Source: Reyranella sp.
Lineage (GTDB): Bacteria; Pseudomonadota; Alphaproteobacteria; Reyranellales; Reyranellaceae
Length of the DNA: 41,509 bases
Direction: 5' to 3'
Assembly (NCBI GenBank): GCA_022844015.1
Contig: JALHMO010000046.1
Span: forward strand, 1-41,509
The notes below the pieces were generated by a model that did no database searches, was not told where the DNA came from, and saw nothing but the letters and a program-made list of their open reading frames with translations. The position numbers were made by a program, and so were the translations under genes. This document shows, piece after piece, positions 8,109 through 16,273 of this stretch. Positions within the stretch are counted from its first letter, which is position 1, and every line of letters begins with the position of its first letter.

Positions 8109-9098
8109 ATGCCCGATACGCTCACCCAGGTCGTCGCTTCCGAGCCGAGCAATCGCAACGGCTACCGCAGCTTCAAGCTCGGCCGGTTCGAGCTGTCGCG
8201 CGACGAATACTTCGTCACCGTGCATTGGCCGGCCAAGGGCGCGCGGCGATCGCACCAGATGCCGGCGGATGCCTTCCTGCGCGCCTGCATGCGCGACGTG
8301 GCATGGAACTTCTTCTACGGCTGGGTCAACTTCGACCACGTCATCGGCACGCGCAATCGCTACGGCAAGGTCGATTTCTACGCCGGCACCTTCAACGGCA
8401 CCCTGAAGGAAGCGGGCGTCGACTATCTCGAGCAGTTCGACTCCGAGCTCGTCATGGCGACCTTCAAGGCCATCCTGCGCGACTGGGTGAACGAGGGCTT
8501 CGACCCGTTCGCCGCCCCGGTCGAGACCGGCAGCGCCTTCGGCCACAAGAACGGCGACAACATCGCCGCCATCGAGCGGACACGCATCGGCACCACCCGC
8601 ATGCCCGGCCTGCCGGGCGATTCGCCCCTGCGCGACGACATGCCGGTCAATCGCGCCTTCGCCGACGTGGCGCAGGACGAGCCCGAGATCCACGCCGAGC
8701 CGGGCTTCGAGGGCGAGCTGCACGCCTTCAGCCTGTTCAAGTATCTCAGCCGCTCGGACGTCACCTGGAACCCGTCGGTGACGGCCGTCTGCAAGGCCTC
8801 GCTCGCCTGCCCGACCACCGAGGAGTACATCCTGCCGGTGTTCCACGGTAACGATCGCGTCGAATGGTTCATCCAGCTTTCGGACGAGATCGTGTGGGAG
8901 GTCGCCGACAAGAACACCGGCGCGCCGCGCGCCCGCGTCACCATGAAGGCCGGCGACGTCGCCGCCATGCCGGCCGACATCCGCCACCAGGGCTACTCGA
9001 CCAAGCGCTCCATGCTCTACGTCTGGGAGAACGTCACGCCCGGCCTGCCGCAGCGCTACGAAAGCGGCGAATTGCCGCCCTACCCGGTCGAGTTCTGA
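8109..9098 (+). CDS. Hydroquinone 1,2-dioxygenase-like, large subunit
   Basis: A 329-aa protein matching the about 38-kDa catalytic subunit (HapD/PnpD/HqdB type) of two-subunit hydroquinone dioxygenases, which carry a non-heme Fe(II) in a cupin fold. Family-like segments are 'DVAWNFFYGWVNFD' and 'IGTRNRYGKVDFYAG'. The C-terminal cupin barrel contains H246, E252 and H293 (in 'FHGNDRVEW' and 'ADIRHQGY'), a plausible His/Glu/His iron set; that assignment is my inference. The gene starts 15 bases after the small subunit and the pair is surely co-transcribed. Ring-cleavage of a para-dihydroxy aromatic is likely but the true substrate is not shown by context. Confidence 0.78.
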   Translation: MPDTLTQVVASEPSNRNGYRSFKLGRFELSRDEYFVTVHWPAKGARRSHQMPADAFLRACMRDVAWNFFYGWVNFDHVIGTRNRYGKVDFYAGTFNGTLKEAGVDYLEQFDSELVMATFKAILRDWVNEGFDPFAAPVETGSAFGHKNGDNIAAIERTRIGTTRMPGLPGDSPLRDDMPVNRAFADVAQDEPEIHAEPGFEGELHAFSLFKYLSRSDVTWNPSVTAVCKASLACPTTEEYILPVFHGNDRVEWFIQLSDEIVWEVADKNTGAPRARVTMKAGDVAAMPADIRHQGYSTKRSMLYVWENVTPGLPQRYESGELPPYPVEF

Positions 9099-9165
9099 GC
9101 GAGGACTGCGCTACTGTGCGCCTGCAGGCAGCAAGATTACCCGCGACCCAAAGGCAAAGCCCTTC

Positions 9166-9441
9166 ATGACTGGAACCCAATCGCCCACCGACCCGATGCA
9201 GACCCTGGCCGCGGCCCTGACCGACTCGCTCAAGGCGATCGACGGCGACTACCGGGAAGAGCTGCGTGAAATTCGCGCCCTGCTGGAGGAGGCACGGCAG
9301 GAAGCCGAGAAGGACGAGCCGAACGACGTGAAGCTCAAGGCGATTCTCGCCGATTGCAACGAGATGATCCGGACCTTCGCGGCCCTCGACCCGATGTGGC
9401 AGGGCATCCAGCGCATCGCCAGGATGGTCGGGATCGGCTAG
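9166..9441 (+). CDS. Small helical hypothetical protein
   Basis: A 91-aa acidic protein, not recognised. From residue about 12 onward it is predicted helical, with a charged coiled-coil-like heptad stretch ('YREELREIRALLEEARQEAEKDE') and a hydrophobic C-terminal helix ending 'IARMVGIG'. There is no signal peptide, no TM segment and no Cys. It lies 67 bases after the dioxygenase large subunit and 150 bases before the ThDP enzyme, same strand, so it may belong to the same operon. The composition is protein-like and the opposite-strand frames are weaker, which is why I accept it as a gene. Confidence 0.6.
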   Translation: MTGTQSPTDPMQTLAAALTDSLKAIDGDYREELREIRALLEEARQEAEKDEPNDVKLKAILADCNEMIRTFAALDPMWQGIQRIARMVGIG

Positions 9442-9591
9442 CGGCTGCTCGCCGCCTGGCAGGGCGCCGATCGCAGGGCCGGCGCGACACGCGGCGCTCG
9501 CCCTCGCCTCGCGGCACGGTCGGCGAATCGTGATAGAACCGCGCGCCGACTGTGCCAGGATCGGCGACACCATCGCGAGACGGGAGACACC

Positions 9592-11214
9592 ATGCCACGC
9601 ATGACCGGCGGCGACGCCATCGTCGATTCATTGTTGCGTCACGGAATCGATACGATCTTCGGCCTGCCGGGCGTGCAGATGTACGGGCTGTTCGACGCCT
9701 TCGCACGCAATGCCAACCGGCTGCGTGTGGTCAATGCGCGGCACGAGCAGACCACGGCCTACATGGCACTGGGCTATGCGCAGTCGACCGGCAGGCCGTC
9801 GGCCTTCTCGGTGGTGCCGGGTCCAGGCGTCATGAACACGATGGGCGCCCTGACCACGGCCTGGGGCGTCAATGCGCCGATCATGTGCATCACCGGCCAG
9901 GTGCCGAGCGCCATGATCGGGCGCGGCCGCGGCCAGCTGCACGAGATGCCGGACCAGCTGGCCACGCTGAAGACCCTGCTGAAGTTCGCCGAGCGCATCG
10001 AGCATCCGACCGACGCGCCGCAGGTGATGGCGCGCGCCTACCAGGCGATGGTGTCGGGCCGCCCCGGCCCGGTCGCGGTCGAGATGCCGTGGGACATGTT
10101 TCCCGCCACTGCCGACATCACGCCGATCGACCCGCTGGGCAAGTACCAGGACCCCACGCCGGATCCGGACAGGATCGGCGCCCTGGCGAAGCTGGTGGAT
10201 GGCGCCAAGGCACCGATGATCTGGGTCGGCGGCGGTGCGGCCGAGGCCGGGCCTGAGGTGCTGGCGCTGGCGGAGAAGATCGGCGCGCCGGTCGTCTCGT
10301 TCCGCACCGGCAAGGGCGTGGTCGATTCGCGCCATCCGCTGTCGCTGAACACGGTCGGTGGCTTCGAGCTGTGGGACAAGGTCGATCTCCTGATCGGTAT
10401 CGGCACCCGCCTCGACGTGCCGATGGCGCGCTGGGGCGCGGCGCCCGCCGGCCTCAGGACAGCGCGTATCGACATCGATCCGGCCGAGCATCGCCGGCTC
10501 ACGGTCGACGTGCCGATCGTGGCCGACGCCGCGCAGGGTGCACGCGCACTCGCCGCCGCCGTCGCGAAGAAGAGCGACACCGCGGCGTGGCTCGGCGAGG
10601 TGGCCAAGGCCAAGGCGGCGGCGCTGGCCGCCATCCAGAAGGCGCAGCCGCAATGGTCCATGGTCGAGGCAATCCGCGACGTGCTGCCCGACGACGGCAT
10701 CGTCGTCGACGAGGTGACGCAGGTCGGCTACATCCTCTGGTACGGCTATCCGGTCCACCAGCCGCGCCGCCTGATCTCGTCGGGCTTCTCCGGCACCCTG
10801 GGCTACGGCTTCCCAACCGCGCTCGGCGTCAAGGTGGCCAACCCCGACCGTCCGGTCGTGTCGGTCACCGGCGACGGCGGTTTCCTGTTCGGCGGCTCGG
10901 ACCTCGCCACCGCGGTGCAGTTCGGCATCAACCTGGTGACGGTGGTGGTGAACAACGCCTCCTACGGCAACGTGCTGCGCGACCAGCAGCGGCTCTACGA
11001 AGGCCGGCACTCCGGCGCCGTCCTCACCAACCCGGACTTCCAGGCCTATGCCAGATCGTTCGGCGTCGCGTCGTGGAAGGTCGAGACGGCCGACGCGCTG
11101 CGCGGCGCCTTGCGCGAGGCGATCGCCAGCAACGCCCCGGCAGTGATCGAGGTCGTCTCCGACATCACCAAGGACTATCCGCCCTACGAATTCCATCAGC
11201 CGAAGCGGCACTGA
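9592..11214 (+). CDS. Thiamine diphosphate-dependent enzyme, acetolactate synthase-like
   Basis: This 540-aa protein has the three-domain layout of the acetolactate synthase/benzoylformate decarboxylase superfamily. The N-terminal Pyr domain has the catalytic Glu E52 in 'NARHEQTTAYMALGYA'; a central FAD/nucleotide-type domain lies at about 190-330. The C-terminal PP domain has the ThDP/Mg motif 'GDGGFLFGGSDL' (G427-D428) running to 'NNASYGNV'. Such enzymes decarboxylate 2-keto acids or ligate the resulting enamine. The divergence from true IlvB (no IlvN gene nearby, shorter length) suggests a catabolic decarboxylase or lyase. The ATG start is preceded by 'GGGAGACACC'. It probably acts with the amidohydrolase that follows 55 bases later. 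Confidence 0.85.
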   Translation: MPRMTGGDAIVDSLLRHGIDTIFGLPGVQMYGLFDAFARNANRLRVVNARHEQTTAYMALGYAQSTGRPSAFSVVPGPGVMNTMGALTTAWGVNAPIMCITGQVPSAMIGRGRGQLHEMPDQLATLKTLLKFAERIEHPTDAPQVMARAYQAMVSGRPGPVAVEMPWDMFPATADITPIDPLGKYQDPTPDPDRIGALAKLVDGAKAPMIWVGGGAAEAGPEVLALAEKIGAPVVSFRTGKGVVDSRHPLSLNTVGGFELWDKVDLLIGIGTRLDVPMARWGAAPAGLRTARIDIDPAEHRRLTVDVPIVADAAQGARALAAAVAKKSDTAAWLGEVAKAKAAALAAIQKAQPQWSMVEAIRDVLPDDGIVVDEVTQVGYILWYGYPVHQPRRLISSGFSGTLGYGFPTALGVKVANPDRPVVSVTGDGGFLFGGSDLATAVQFGINLVTVVVNNASYGNVLRDQQRLYEGRHSGAVLTNPDFQAYARSFGVASWKVETADALRGALREAIASNAPAVIEVVSDITKDYPPYEFHQPKRH

Positions 11215-11269
11215 TGCATCGAGCCCTCGTTGCCCTGTAGGCTCCAGGGACAAAGCCGAGGGGGAAACG

Positions 11270-12316
11270 ATGGCCAAAGAGCAGACAGTCGAACGGCAGC
11301 GCCGCGCCTTCGTGCCGGACGAGGCATGGCTCGCCAAGCAGGCCAGGGAGCCGATCCTCGAGCCGGATCTGCCGATCGTCGATCCGCACCATCATCTGTG
11401 GGATCACGCCAATCATCGCTACCTGCTCGACGAGCTGGTGGCCGATACCGGCACCGGGCACAACGTGACGCACACGGTCTACATCGACTGCCGGTCGATG
11501 TATCGCTCGGGCGGCCCGGCCGAGATGCGTCCCGTGGGCGAGACCGAGTTCGCCAACGGCGTGGCGGCGATGAGCGACAGCGGCCTGTACGGCCCGACCC
11601 GCGCCTGCGCCGGCATCGTCTCCTATGTCGACATGACCCTGGGCGCGCGCGCCCGCGCGGTGCTGGAAGCGCACATCGCGGCGGGCAACGGCCGCTTCCG
11701 CGGCATCCGCCACGCCGGCGGCTGGGACGCCAGCCCCGACGTGCGCAACAGCCATACCAACCCGCCGCAGGGGCTCTACGGCCAGGCGGACTATCGCGAG
11801 GGCGTGGCCCAGCTCGGCGCGCTCGGTCTCACCTACGAGGCGTGGCAGTACCATCCGCAGCTCGGCGACGTGATCGCGCTCGCCCGCGCGGTGCCGCAGA
11901 CGACCATGATCCTCAATCACTGCGGCGGCCCGCTCGGCATCGGTCCCTATGCCGGCAAGACAGACGCCGTGTTCGCCGCGTGGAAGGCCGACATGGTCGA
12001 GCTGGCGCGCTGCCCCAACGTGGTGGTCAAGCTGGGCGGGCTCGGCATGGATATCGGACCGTTCGATCACATGCGCCGTCCCGCGCCGCCGACCTCGCGC
12101 GAGATCGCCGACGCGTGGAAGCCGTGGATCGCGGCCTGCATCGAAGCCTTCGGCGCCGGGCGCTGCATGTTCGAGAGCAACTTCCCGGTCGACAAGATCT
12201 CGACGGGGTATGCCACGCTATGGAACGCCTTCAAGCTGATGGCCGCCGGCGCCTCGGCCGACGAGAAGACGGCGCTGTTCAGCGGCACGGCGAAGCGTGT
12301 CTACAGGTTGGCGTGA
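11270..12316 (+). CDS. Amidohydrolase_2 family metal-dependent hydrolase
   Basis: A 348-aa TIM-barrel hydrolase of the amidohydrolase-2 group (PF04909-like), whose members hydrolyse lactones (muconolactone, sulfomuconolactone, fuconolactone) or decarboxylate aromatic acids. The metal site is visible as 'VDPHHHLWD' (H40/H42), the mid-barrel His in 'LNHCGGP', and the late Asn/Asp-bearing strand 'MFESNFPVDK', the usual family end. A basic N-terminal extension of about 33 residues precedes the barrel. The gene follows the ThDP enzyme on the same strand; with the dioxygenase upstream, a role in opening a ring-cleavage product is attractive but unproven. The start ATG lies after 'AGGGGGAAACG'. Confidence 0.85.
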   Translation: MAKEQTVERQRRAFVPDEAWLAKQAREPILEPDLPIVDPHHHLWDHANHRYLLDELVADTGTGHNVTHTVYIDCRSMYRSGGPAEMRPVGETEFANGVAAMSDSGLYGPTRACAGIVSYVDMTLGARARAVLEAHIAAGNGRFRGIRHAGGWDASPDVRNSHTNPPQGLYGQADYREGVAQLGALGLTYEAWQYHPQLGDVIALARAVPQTTMILNHCGGPLGIGPYAGKTDAVFAAWKADMVELARCPNVVVKLGGLGMDIGPFDHMRRPAPPTSREIADAWKPWIAACIEAFGAGRCMFESNFPVDKISTGYATLWNAFKLMAAGASADEKTALFSGTAKRVYRLA

Positions 12317-12336
12317 TTGCGTGAGGTTGCGACCAG

Positions 12337-12456
12337 CACCACCTCATCCTGAGGAGCGCCCGAAGGGCGCGTCTCGAAGGATGGGTAACAGGCACCCCGC
12401 CTGAGGCTATCCTTCGAGACGCCGCGCTGCGCGCGGCTCCTCAGGATGAGGTGGTG
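12337..12456. repeat. Palindromic intergenic element, family A
   Basis: Perfect 21-bp inverted arms (12337-12357 and 12436-12456; core CCTCATCCTGAGGAGC / GCTCCTCAGGATGAGG) enclose a second inverted pair, GTCTCGAAGGAT (12371-12382) and ATCCTTCGAGAC (12409-12420). It sits between the amidohydrolase stop and the carboxylase start. The same architecture, with slightly different arms, recurs in the tandem copies at 37521-37856. Confidence 0.85.
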
Positions 12457-12496
12457 GGGTTGCTCCGGCAAGAGCTGAGAACAGGTGAGGAAAGCA

Positions 12497-15400
12497 ATGT
12501 TCAAGCGTGTCCTGATCGCCAATCGCGGCGAGATCGCGATTCGCATTGCGCGGGCGGCGTCGGCGCTCGGCGTCGAATCGGTCGCGGTGCATGCGCCGGC
12601 CGATGCGCTGTCGCTCCATGCCAGGCTCGCCACGAGCGCACGGGAGATCGGCAAGGGAGCCGCGCTCGCCGCCGATCCGGTGCGCGCCTATCTCGATGTC
12701 GAGGCGATCGTCGCGGCCGCAAAGGAAACCGGCAGCGACTGCGTGCATCCGGGCTACGGCTTCCTGTCCGAGAACGCCAACTTCGCCGAGCGCTGCCGCG
12801 CCGAAGGCCTGCGCTTCATCGGGCCGGCGCCGGCGACCCTGGCGCTGTTCGGCGACAAGGTCGAGGCGCGCGCCTTCGCCCAGTCGCAGGGCATTCCCGT
12901 CGTGCCCGGCGCGCCGGCGGCGCTCGCTTCGAGCGCCGAGGCCAAGGCGCTCGCGAAGTCGGTCGGCTATCCGGTGATGCTGAAAGCCTCGGCCGGCGGC
13001 GGCGGGCGCGGCATGCGCGCCGTGACCCGCCCCGAGGACATGGACGAGGCCTTCGCGCGCTGCCGGGGCGAAGCCGAGGCCGCCTTCGGCGACGGTGCGG
13101 TGTTCCTGGAAAAGATCGTGCCGCGGCCGCGTCACATCGAGGTCCAGGTGCTGGGCGACGGGCAAGGCAACGTCGTGCACCTGCACGAGCGCGACTGCTC
13201 GGTGCAGCTGCGCAACCAGAAGGTCGTCGAGGTGGCGCCGGCGCCGAACCTCGAGGGCGGGCTGCGCCAGCGCATCCTCGACGATGCACTGAAGCTCGCC
13301 CGCGCCGCGCGCTACGAGAACGCCGGCACGGTCGAGTTCCTGGTCGACCCGGAGTCTGGCGAGCACTTCTTCATCGAGTGCAATCCGCGCATCCAGGTCG
13401 AGCACACCATCACCGAGCAGGTGACGGGCGTCGATCTGGTCGAGGCGCAGTTCCGTATCGCCGCCGGCCAATCCCTCGCAGCCCTCGGGCTCGCCGACCA
13501 GGCGGACGTCGGCAAGCCGCGCGGTTTCGCCATCCAGGCCCGCATCGTCGCCCAGGGCGCCGGGACACTCAGCGCCTACCGCGAGCCGTCAGGCCCCGGC
13601 GTGCGCGTCGATGCCTGCGGCTATGTCGGCCTCGCGCCGCCGCCCCAGTTCGATCCGCTGCTCGCCAAGCTGATCTGCCAGTCGAGCTCGTCGGGGTCGT
13701 TCGAATCGGCGGTCGACCGCACGCGCCGGGCGCTCGCCGAGTTCCACATCGCCGGCGTGCCGACCAACCTCGCGCAGCTCGACGCCATCCTGGGTCACGC
13801 CGCGTTCCGCGCCGGCGATGCGCGCACGACCCTTCTGGCCGAAGCGCCCGAGCTCGGCACGGCCAAGCCCAGGCAGGCCGGCGCGCTGCAGTTCCTCGAC
13901 CAGCAGGCCGCTGCCCTGGGACGCGGCCGCGCGCCGGGCTCGCTGCCGCCGCCCAAGCCGACGCTGCCGGTGCCGGCCGGCCACCGCGGCATCGAATGCC
14001 CGCACGCCGGCTCGGTGGTGGCGATCAACGTCAGCGAAGGCCAGAAGGTCTCGGGCGGCGACACGCTGTTCGTCGTCACGGCGATGAAGATGGAATCGTC
14101 GGTCACGGCGCCGTGTGACGGCACCGTGACGAATCTGGCACCGATCGCGGTCGGCAACGCCGTCGACGGCGGCCAGGTGCTCGCCGTCCTGAAGCCGGCC
14201 ATCGGCGCTACAGACATTGCCCCACGCGAGTCGATGGAGGACGGCTGGTCGCCGGTGCTCGCCCAGGTGAGCGCCCTGCAGGCGATCGCCCACGCGCGGC
14301 TGGCGCCGGGCTCGAAGGATCCCGGCGTGGTGCGGCAGCGCAACCGTCACAAGCTCACCTGTCGCGAGCGCATCGATGCGTTGCTCGACAAGGGCAGCTT
14401 TCGCGAGATCGGCAGCGCAGCGGGCTTCGCGAGCTACGACGAGGACGGCAACATCGCCGAATTCACGCCGGCCAGCCATGTTGGCGGCACGGGCCGAATC
14501 GATGGCCGCTCGTGCATCGTCTGCGCCGACGACTTCACCTCGCGCGGCGGCCATGCCGACGGCGCGGTCGGCCAGAAGTCGCGCCATTTCGACCGGCTGT
14601 CGACCGAGCTGCGCGCGCCGTCGATTCGCCTGCTCGACGGCTCGTCGGGCGGCGGCAGCGTCGCCACCATGGTGCCCAAGCAGGCGAGCGACAGCGCGGC
14701 CTCGGTCAAGGAGAGCACCGGCGCCATCAAGGCCGGGCGGCCACGCGTCACCGGCACCGGCGGCTCGTTCCTGCCCGGCCATCTCGGCAGCACGCTCTAT
14801 GTCGACCAGCTCAGCAAGGTGCCGGTGGTCAACATGCTGCTGGGCAGCGTCGTCGGCATTGGTGCTGCCAAGGCTGTGCTCGGCCATTTCTCGGTGATGG
14901 TGCGCGACATCTCGCAGCTCTTCGTCGCCGGCCCGCCGGTGGTCAGCCACGCCATGGGCTACGACGTCACCAAGGAGGATCTCGGCGGCTGGCAGATCCA
15001 TTGCCGCAACGGCTCGGTCGACAATTTGGCCGAGTCCGAGGAGGAGGCGATGGCTCAGACCCGGCGCTTCCTGTCCTACCTGCCGCCCAGCGTCTACGAG
15101 GTGCCGCCTGTCGCAGCCGCGGCCGATCCCGCCGATCGCCGCGAGGAGGAGCTGCTGAGCCTGGTGCCGCGCAAGCGCACCGCGACCTTCGACGTGCGCC
15201 GCGCCATCCGGCTGATGGCCGACAAGGACTCGTTCTTCGAGATCGGCCCGCTGTGGGGTACCGACCAGGTGACGGGCTTCGTGCGCTTCGCCGGCCATCC
15301 GATGGGCGTCATCGCCTCGGACAGCCGGCACATCAACGGCGGCGCGCTGACCGCCGACGGCTGCGACAAGCTCAAACGCCATCTCGATGTCTGCGACCTC

Positions 15401-15898
15401 TTCCACCTGCCGGTGCTGAACCTGGTCGACAACCCGGGCTTCGCCGTCGGCATCGAGCACGAGGTCGCCGGCACCATCCGCAAGGGCGGCGAATGGATGG
15501 TCGCCTTCGCCCAGGTAACGGTGCCGATCTTCACCGTGCTGATGCGCCGAAGCTTCGGCGTCGCCGGCAACAACTACGCGACGCCGCGTGCGGCAGTGTC
15601 GGCGCGCGTGGTGTGGCCGGCCGCCGACGTCGGCGGCATCCCACCCGAAGGCGGCATCGAGGCGGCCTACAAGCGCCAGCTCGCCGAGGCCGCCGATCCG
15701 GCGGCGCTGCGCGCCGAGATCAATGCCCGCATCGAGAGCGCGCGTGGCCCCATCGGCCCGCTCAACCGCTTCGAGATGGAGGAGATGATCGACCCGCGCG
15801 ACACCCGCCGGCTGGTCTGCGAATGGATCGGCGATGCCTACCGCATCGTGTCGCAGCCGTCGCGCCTGGGGCCAAGAGCGCTGCAGTTCAGGCCGTAG
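12497..15898 (+). CDS. Single-chain acyl-CoA carboxylase (BC-BCCP-CT fusion)
   Basis: This 1133-aa protein carries all parts of a biotin-dependent carboxylase. Residues about 1-450 are biotin carboxylase ('RVLIANRGEIAIRI', the ATP-grasp loop 'KASAGGGGRGM', and 'FIECNPRIQVEHTITE'). Residues about 495-570 are the biotinyl domain, with biotin on K531 in 'AMKMES'. From about 610 to the end is an acyl-CoA carboxyltransferase ('GGSVATMVPKQA', 'VDNPGFAVGIEHE'). The size and order match single-chain long-chain acyl-CoA carboxylases described from Mycobacterium and Rhodopseudomonas, which carboxylate acyl-CoAs to malonyl-type products. The ATG at 12497 is favoured over GTG 12485 because GAGGAAAGC directly precedes it. 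Acyl chain preference cannot be read from sequence. Confidence 0.9.
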   Translation: MFKRVLIANRGEIAIRIARAASALGVESVAVHAPADALSLHARLATSAREIGKGAALAADPVRAYLDVEAIVAAAKETGSDCVHPGYGFLSENANFAERCRAEGLRFIGPAPATLALFGDKVEARAFAQSQGIPVVPGAPAALASSAEAKALAKSVGYPVMLKASAGGGGRGMRAVTRPEDMDEAFARCRGEAEAAFGDGAVFLEKIVPRPRHIEVQVLGDGQGNVVHLHERDCSVQLRNQKVVEVAPAPNLEGGLRQRILDDALKLARAARYENAGTVEFLVDPESGEHFFIECNPRIQVEHTITEQVTGVDLVEAQFRIAAGQSLAALGLADQADVGKPRGFAIQARIVAQGAGTLSAYREPSGPGVRVDACGYVGLAPPPQFDPLLAKLICQSSSSGSFESAVDRTRRALAEFHIAGVPTNLAQLDAILGHAAFRAGDARTTLLAEAPELGTAKPRQAGALQFLDQQAAALGRGRAPGSLPPPKPTLPVPAGHRGIECPHAGSVVAINVSEGQKVSGGDTLFVVTAMKMESSVTAPCDGTVTNLAPIAVGNAVDGGQVLAVLKPAIGATDIAPRESMEDGWSPVLAQVSALQAIAHARLAPGSKDPGVVRQRNRHKLTCRERIDALLDKGSFREIGSAAGFASYDEDGNIAEFTPASHVGGTGRIDGRSCIVCADDFTSRGGHADGAVGQKSRHFDRLSTELRAPSIRLLDGSSGGGSVATMVPKQASDSAASVKESTGAIKAGRPRVTGTGGSFLPGHLGSTLYVDQLSKVPVVNMLLGSVVGIGAAKAVLGHFSVMVRDISQLFVAGPPVVSHAMGYDVTKEDLGGWQIHCRNGSVDNLAESEEEAMAQTRRFLSYLPPSVYEVPPVAAAADPADRREEELLSLVPRKRTATFDVRRAIRLMADKDSFFEIGPLWGTDQVTGFVRFAGHPMGVIASDSRHINGGALTADGCDKLKRHLDVCDLFHLPVLNLVDNPGFAVGIEHEVAGTIRKGGEWMVAFAQVTVPIFTVLMRRSFGVAGNNYATPRAAVSARVVWPAADVGGIPPEGGIEAAYKRQLAEAADPAALRAEINARIESARGPIGPLNRFEMEEMIDPRDTRRLVCEWIGDAYRIVSQPSRLGPRALQFRP

Positions 15899-15904
15899 GT
15901 CATT

Positions 15905-16110
15905 CCCCTCCCCAAGCTGCGCTTGGGGAGGTGTCGCGTCATGCGCGACGGCGGGGTCATCGCCGGGAGCGCGCCACTCCGTGGCGCTCATGCTTTGTCG
16001 CAATCGCAAGAGACTTGAGCGCCACGGAGTGGCGCGCTCCCGGCGATGAGACTCATACGTCCTCTGTCGCCGACGACGGCGACACCTCCCCAAGTGAGGC
16101 TCGGGGGAGT
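15905..16110. repeat. Large composite palindrome, family B
   Basis: This element occupies most of the gap after the carboxylase gene. It opens with a hairpin (CTCCCCAAGC-TGC-GCTTGGGGAG, to 15930), then GTGTCGCG. It holds a perfect 34-bp inverted repeat (15957-15990 against 16016-16049, 25-base loop) and closes with CGACACCTCCCCAAG (from 16080) as the mirrored end. The opening hairpin and the GACGGnGGGGTCAT box are shared with the element at 40422-40566. No coding content. Confidence 0.8.
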
Positions 16111-16176
16111 CCCCCGGCATGCCCGGCACGCACCAGGATGCCGAGAAAATGGTGATGCCGCTTGCAGACGCTCATG

Positions 16177-16255
16177 GCTGGGGGTGCGCCACTCCAGTGG
16201 CGCGTCTTCTGTGTGATCGACGATGATCGCGCCACTGGAGTGGCGCGCCCCCAGC
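16177..16255. repeat. Palindrome sharing the core of family B
   Basis: Arms 16177-16204 and 16228-16255 (28 bases) are inverted copies with one mismatch. Each arm contains GCGCCACTCCAGTGGCGC, itself a palindrome and close to GCGCCACTCCGTGGCGC inside the 34-bp arms of the element immediately upstream. It ends about 19 bases before the stop of the minus-strand oxidoreductase gene, so it could also act as a bidirectional transcription barrier. Confidence 0.75.
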
Positions 16256-16273
16256 GCATTTTCATTGGAGGGG

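Noticed and set aside
7437..8987. 516-codon minus-strand frame opposite the dioxygenase genes
   Set aside because: Typical GC-driven antisense frame, rich in Arg/His/Gly without domains; the plus strand carries recognisable enzymes.
12337..12456. Palindrome read as a simple transcription terminator
   Set aside because: It has no T-run after the stem and two nested stems, and relatives at 37521-37856 show it is a dispersed repeat; a terminator effect is possible but secondary.
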